A stretch of DNA of 8,415 bases. It comes from Chloroflexi bacterium RBG_16_57_11. Lineage in GTDB: Bacteria > Chloroflexota > Anaerolineae > Anaerolineales > UBA4823. Positions within the stretch are counted from its first letter, which is position 1; the number at the start of each line of letters is the position of its first letter. Below, piece after piece: positions 6,574 through 8,415 of this stretch. Both the position numbers and the translations under genes were made by a program. The stretch lies in assembly GCA_001795165.1 (NCBI GenBank), contig MGNS01000150.1:1902-10316 (forward strand). The letters are read 5' to 3'. The notes under the pieces are model-generated. The model saw nothing but the letters and a program-made list of their open reading frames with translations, did no database searches and was not told the DNA's origin.

Positions 6574-7200
6574 ATGACAGATAAACAGATTCCGGATATC
6601 GTGGTGGGGCGGTTGCCGCAATATTTGCGTTCATTGCAGCGTATGGGGCGCGAAGGTCGCACGCTCACCTGTTCCCAGGAGCTCGGTGAGCGCCTGGGCA
6701 TCTCTGCGGCGCAAATCCGCAAAGATCTGTCCCAATTCGGCGAATTTGGCAAGCAAGGCACCGGCTATCAGATTGCCTACCTGGTCGAGCAACTTCAAAA
6801 AATATTGAACGTCGATCATGAATGGGAGATAGCTGTGATCGGCGCGGGGGATATTGGCAACGCTGTTGCCCGTTACAAAGGCTTTTCCAATCGCGGTTTC
6901 AGGGTTTGCATGATTTTCGACATCAACCCCGACAAGATTGGCTCGCAGATAGGCGAGTTTGTCATCCTCGATTACGCAAATTTGGCTGAGACCATCCTGG
7001 CAGCCAGGATCAGAATCGCTATGATCACTGTACCCGCTGACCGGGCGCAGGAGGTGGCCGACCGCCTGGTCAATGCAGGAGTCAAAGCGATTTTAAATTA
7101 TGCGCCGATCAGCATCAACGTGCCTGAGGGGGTGCGCGTACAATACATTGATCCGTCGATTCATTTACAGCGCATGACTTATTACATGGATGAAAGCTGA
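6574..7200 (+). CDS. rex: Redox-sensing transcriptional repressor Rex
   Basis: Rex is a dimeric repressor that binds operators when NAD+ dominates and releases them when NADH rises, controlling respiration and fermentation genes. At 208 aa it is full length. The N-terminal winged helix (about 7-80) includes the recognition region SAAQIRKDLSQFGEFGKQGTGY (44-65), almost identical to the family consensus. The Rossmann NAD(H) domain starts with AVIGAGDIG (87-95), the fingerprint glycines being 90, 92 and 95; FDIN (115-118) ends the second strand. ITVPA (151-155) and ILNYAPISINVPEGV (173-187) follow, then the C-terminal dimer-swap helix. The ATG at 6574 has AAGGAGG upstream. It is a single-gene transcript ended by the hairpin at 7219-7252, with its own operator at the promoter, and it diverges from obgE-nadD. 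Confidence 0.97.
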   Translation: MTDKQIPDIVVGRLPQYLRSLQRMGREGRTLTCSQELGERLGISAAQIRKDLSQFGEFGKQGTGYQIAYLVEQLQKILNVDHEWEIAVIGAGDIGNAVARYKGFSNRGFRVCMIFDINPDKIGSQIGEFVILDYANLAETILAARIRIAMITVPADRAQEVADRLVNAGVKAILNYAPISINVPEGVRVQYIDPSIHLQRMTYYMDES

Positions 7201-7211
7201 TCTGCGATCAG
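7197..7211. repeat. Short perfect inverted repeat over the rex stop codon
   Basis: CTGATC at 7197-7202 and GATCAG at 7206-7211 are separated by 3 nt, so the TGA of rex lies inside one arm. It could form a small hairpin ahead of the main terminator. Six base pairs also occur by chance, so its significance is uncertain. Confidence 0.35.
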
Positions 7212-7218
7212 ATTGACG

Positions 7219-7252
7219 AAAAGACCTGGTCACGTTCGAGGCCGGGTCTTTT
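7219..7252. terminator. Bidirectional intrinsic terminator between rex and the mreB-like gene
   Basis: AAAAGACC (7219-7226) pairs perfectly with GGTCTTTT (7245-7252). TGG/CCG extends the stem with two GC pairs and one GU pair, leaving a loop of roughly 12 nt. The A-run on one side and T-run on the other let it serve both rex (plus) and the convergent mreB-like gene (minus). Confidence 0.75.
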
Positions 7253-7271
7253 GACATCTGTAGGCAGACGG

Positions 7272-8279
7272 CTAAACTGAAGGAAGATTTCGGCGGATCA
7301 ACTGGTACATCGCCAGGGCACGCGAAGCCCCTTCGGCTGTACAGGTCAGGGGGTTATCGACGCGGTAAGCCGGCACACCCAGCTCTTTGGTCATTAATTT
7401 ATCGACCCCACGCAACAAGGCGCCGCCACCGGTCATGGCAACCCCACGGTCGATAATATCGGAAACAAGCTCAGGAGGCGTCTTTTCCAGAACGCGGCGG
7501 GCCGTCTCGATAATATCAAACAATGGGTCGTGCAAGGCCTCGACCACCTCTCCGGTGGTCAGCGTGGCCGGGCGCGGCAGACCACTGACCTGATCCTGGC
7601 CCTGGATCTCTACGGTTTGCTCTTCATCCTGTGGGACAGCCGCGCCGATGCGGATTTTTACCTGCTCTGCGGTGAGCTGACCGATGATCAGACCATACTT
7701 CTTGCGGGTGTAAGTTATGATCGCCTCATCGAGAGCAATGCTGCCCTTGCGTAGGGTCTCGGCTGCGACGATGCCATACATCGCCATCACCGCAGCCTGT
7801 GTGCAACCGCCACCCAAGCAGATCAACATATTCCCCGAGGGGGTTCCGATCGGTAAATCGACGCCCAAGGCTGCTGCCAGGGGTTGCTGGACCAGGTAAG
7901 CCTCCCGGCTGCCGGCTTGCAAAGCCGCCTCATGGACCGCACGACTCTCCACGCTGGTCACTCCGAAAGGGACTGTGACCATGATGCGCGGGCGAAAAAT
8001 GCGCATCGGGCCTGCCAGCTTGCGCAACAAGAAGGCCAGCATGGCTTCGGTGACTTCATAATCGGCGATCACACCGTTGATCAGCGGCCGGGTGACTTCC
8101 AGCGAATCTGGCACTTTTCCGAGCATATCCTGAGCTTCCTGGCCCCAGGCGACCATCTTCTGCTCGTCGACAACGATGGCGGCAACGGTCGGCTCTTGCA
8201 GCACGATCTGATTGCCCTCGGCGACACGCGTGTACATCGTGCCCAGGTCGATACCTAGCTCCCTGGAAAAAAGAGCCAT
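7272..8279 (-). CDS. mreB: MreB-like actin homologue with altered nucleotide site
   Basis: MreB is the bacterial actin that polymerises on the inner membrane face and guides cell-wall growth. From ATG 8279 the protein is 335 aa, the normal length. Fold signatures are clear: GIDLGT (9-14), RIMVTVPFGVTSVESRAVHEAALQAG (98-123), LGGGCT (155-160), TAEQVK (203-208, keeping Glu205 and Lys208), and MTGGGALLRGVDKL (282-295), the adenosine motif. Several positions differ from the MreB consensus: DLGTANT reads DLGTMYT (11-17); the Glu-Glu-Pro carrying the catalytic Glu reads QQP (131-133); VDIGGGTTE reads ICLGGGCTQ (153-161), losing the phosphate-2 Asp; and the usual GGD reads KGSIALD (178-184). It may be a divergent paralogue or slow ATPase. 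An in-frame ATG at 8342 is rejected because the family starts near MALFSRE. It begins 4 bp after the upstream stop; the only Shine-Dalgarno-like AGGGAG is 15 nt away, so coupling is likely. Confidence 0.9.
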   Translation of the reverse strand: MALFSRELGIDLGTMYTRVAEGNQIVLQEPTVAAIVVDEQKMVAWGQEAQDMLGKVPDSLEVTRPLINGVIADYEVTEAMLAFLLRKLAGPMRIFRPRIMVTVPFGVTSVESRAVHEAALQAGSREAYLVQQPLAAALGVDLPIGTPSGNMLICLGGGCTQAAVMAMYGIVAAETLRKGSIALDEAIITYTRKKYGLIIGQLTAEQVKIRIGAAVPQDEEQTVEIQGQDQVSGLPRPATLTTGEVVEALHDPLFDIIETARRVLEKTPPELVSDIIDRGVAMTGGGALLRGVDKLMTKELGVPAYRVDNPLTCTAEGASRALAMYQLIRRNLPSV

Positions 8280-8283
8280 AAGA

Positions 8284-8415
8284 TTATTTAATTTCTCCCT
8301 CAGATAGTCCGGGCAGCCTGTAAGGGCTTTGGTACCGGCCAAAACGTCGTGCGGCTTCCAGCCGCAAGCCGGAGCGCTTGAGCGCGGCTTCCATCGCCAG
8401 GTATGTATCTGTGTC
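8284..8415 (-). CDS. C-terminal end of an unidentified gene (partial, cut by window edge)
   Basis: The minus-strand frame is open from the right edge to a TAA at 8284-8286, giving 43 residues beginning DTDTYLAMEAALKRSGLRLE and ending PGLSEGEIK. The first part reads as a charged helix (about 6-25). I do not recognise the family. The stop is 4 nt before the start codon of the mreB-like gene, so the two are probably one operon, which would place the promoter of the mreB-like gene outside the window. Confidence 0.6.
   Translation of the reverse strand, partial: DTDTYLAMEAALKRSGLRLEAARRFGRYQSPYRLPGLSEGEIK

Noticed and set aside
8280..8342. Upstream ATG at 8342 as the start of the mreB-like gene
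   Set aside because: It would add 21 residues not typical of MreB and overlap the end of the upstream gene. The family begins close to the GIDLGT motif, which fits ATG 8279.
1..8415. Mobile element, CRISPR array, tRNA or riboswitch
   Set aside because: I saw no transposase or integrase motifs, no regularly spaced repeats, no cloverleaf-like sequence and no long structured leader. All large intervals are explained by protein genes.

Overview
The window reads as free-living bacterial chromosome, fairly GC-rich, with genes packed on both strands and no sign of mobile DNA, CRISPR, rRNA or tRNA. The style of the proteins (a large secreted protein with a Ca-loop, a TPR-like/hydrolase fusion, an atypical MreB, and obgE-nadD with a divergent rex) suggests a member of the Chloroflexota, probably Anaerolineae. 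That placement is inference from general likeness; no marker gene in the window settles it.

Layout. Positions 1-221 are mostly non-coding, with perhaps the last 20 codons of an upstream gene. A plus-strand pair follows: a 767-residue secreted or membrane-anchored protein of unassigned family (222-2525) and, 22 bp later, a helical-repeat plus alpha/beta-hydrolase protein (2548-3510). Converging on them is a minus-strand operon read as obgE (6435-5146), nadD (5133-4531) and an all-helical HEAT-like protein (4527-3532). Its junctions are only 12 bp and 3 bp, and each has a strong Shine-Dalgarno overlapping or abutting the previous stop codon. rex (6574-7200, plus) diverges from obgE across a 138-bp intergenic region. 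A bidirectional hairpin terminator separates rex from a convergent mreB-like gene (8279-7272), which sits 4 bp behind the end of an unidentified truncated gene at the right edge.

How the genes fit together. NadD makes the dinucleotide precursor of NAD, and Rex senses the NADH/NAD+ ratio, so the obgE-nadD/rex divergon places NAD synthesis beside NAD-redox sensing. A TTGTG-N8-CACAA Rex operator covers the -35 region of rex, so autoregulation is likely. Whether it also affects obgE-nadD is open, because the obgE core promoter lies about 40 bp away.

The points most worth a second look are: (1) the MreB-like protein, which keeps the actin fold signatures but has substitutions at several nucleotide-site positions; (2) two genes, obgE and the 767-aa protein, whose -10 boxes sit 6 nt before the ATG with no Shine-Dalgarno, predicting leaderless mRNAs; (3) a perfect 10-bp inverted repeat nested around the Rex site; and (4) the uncharacterised secreted, hydrolase and HEAT-like proteins.
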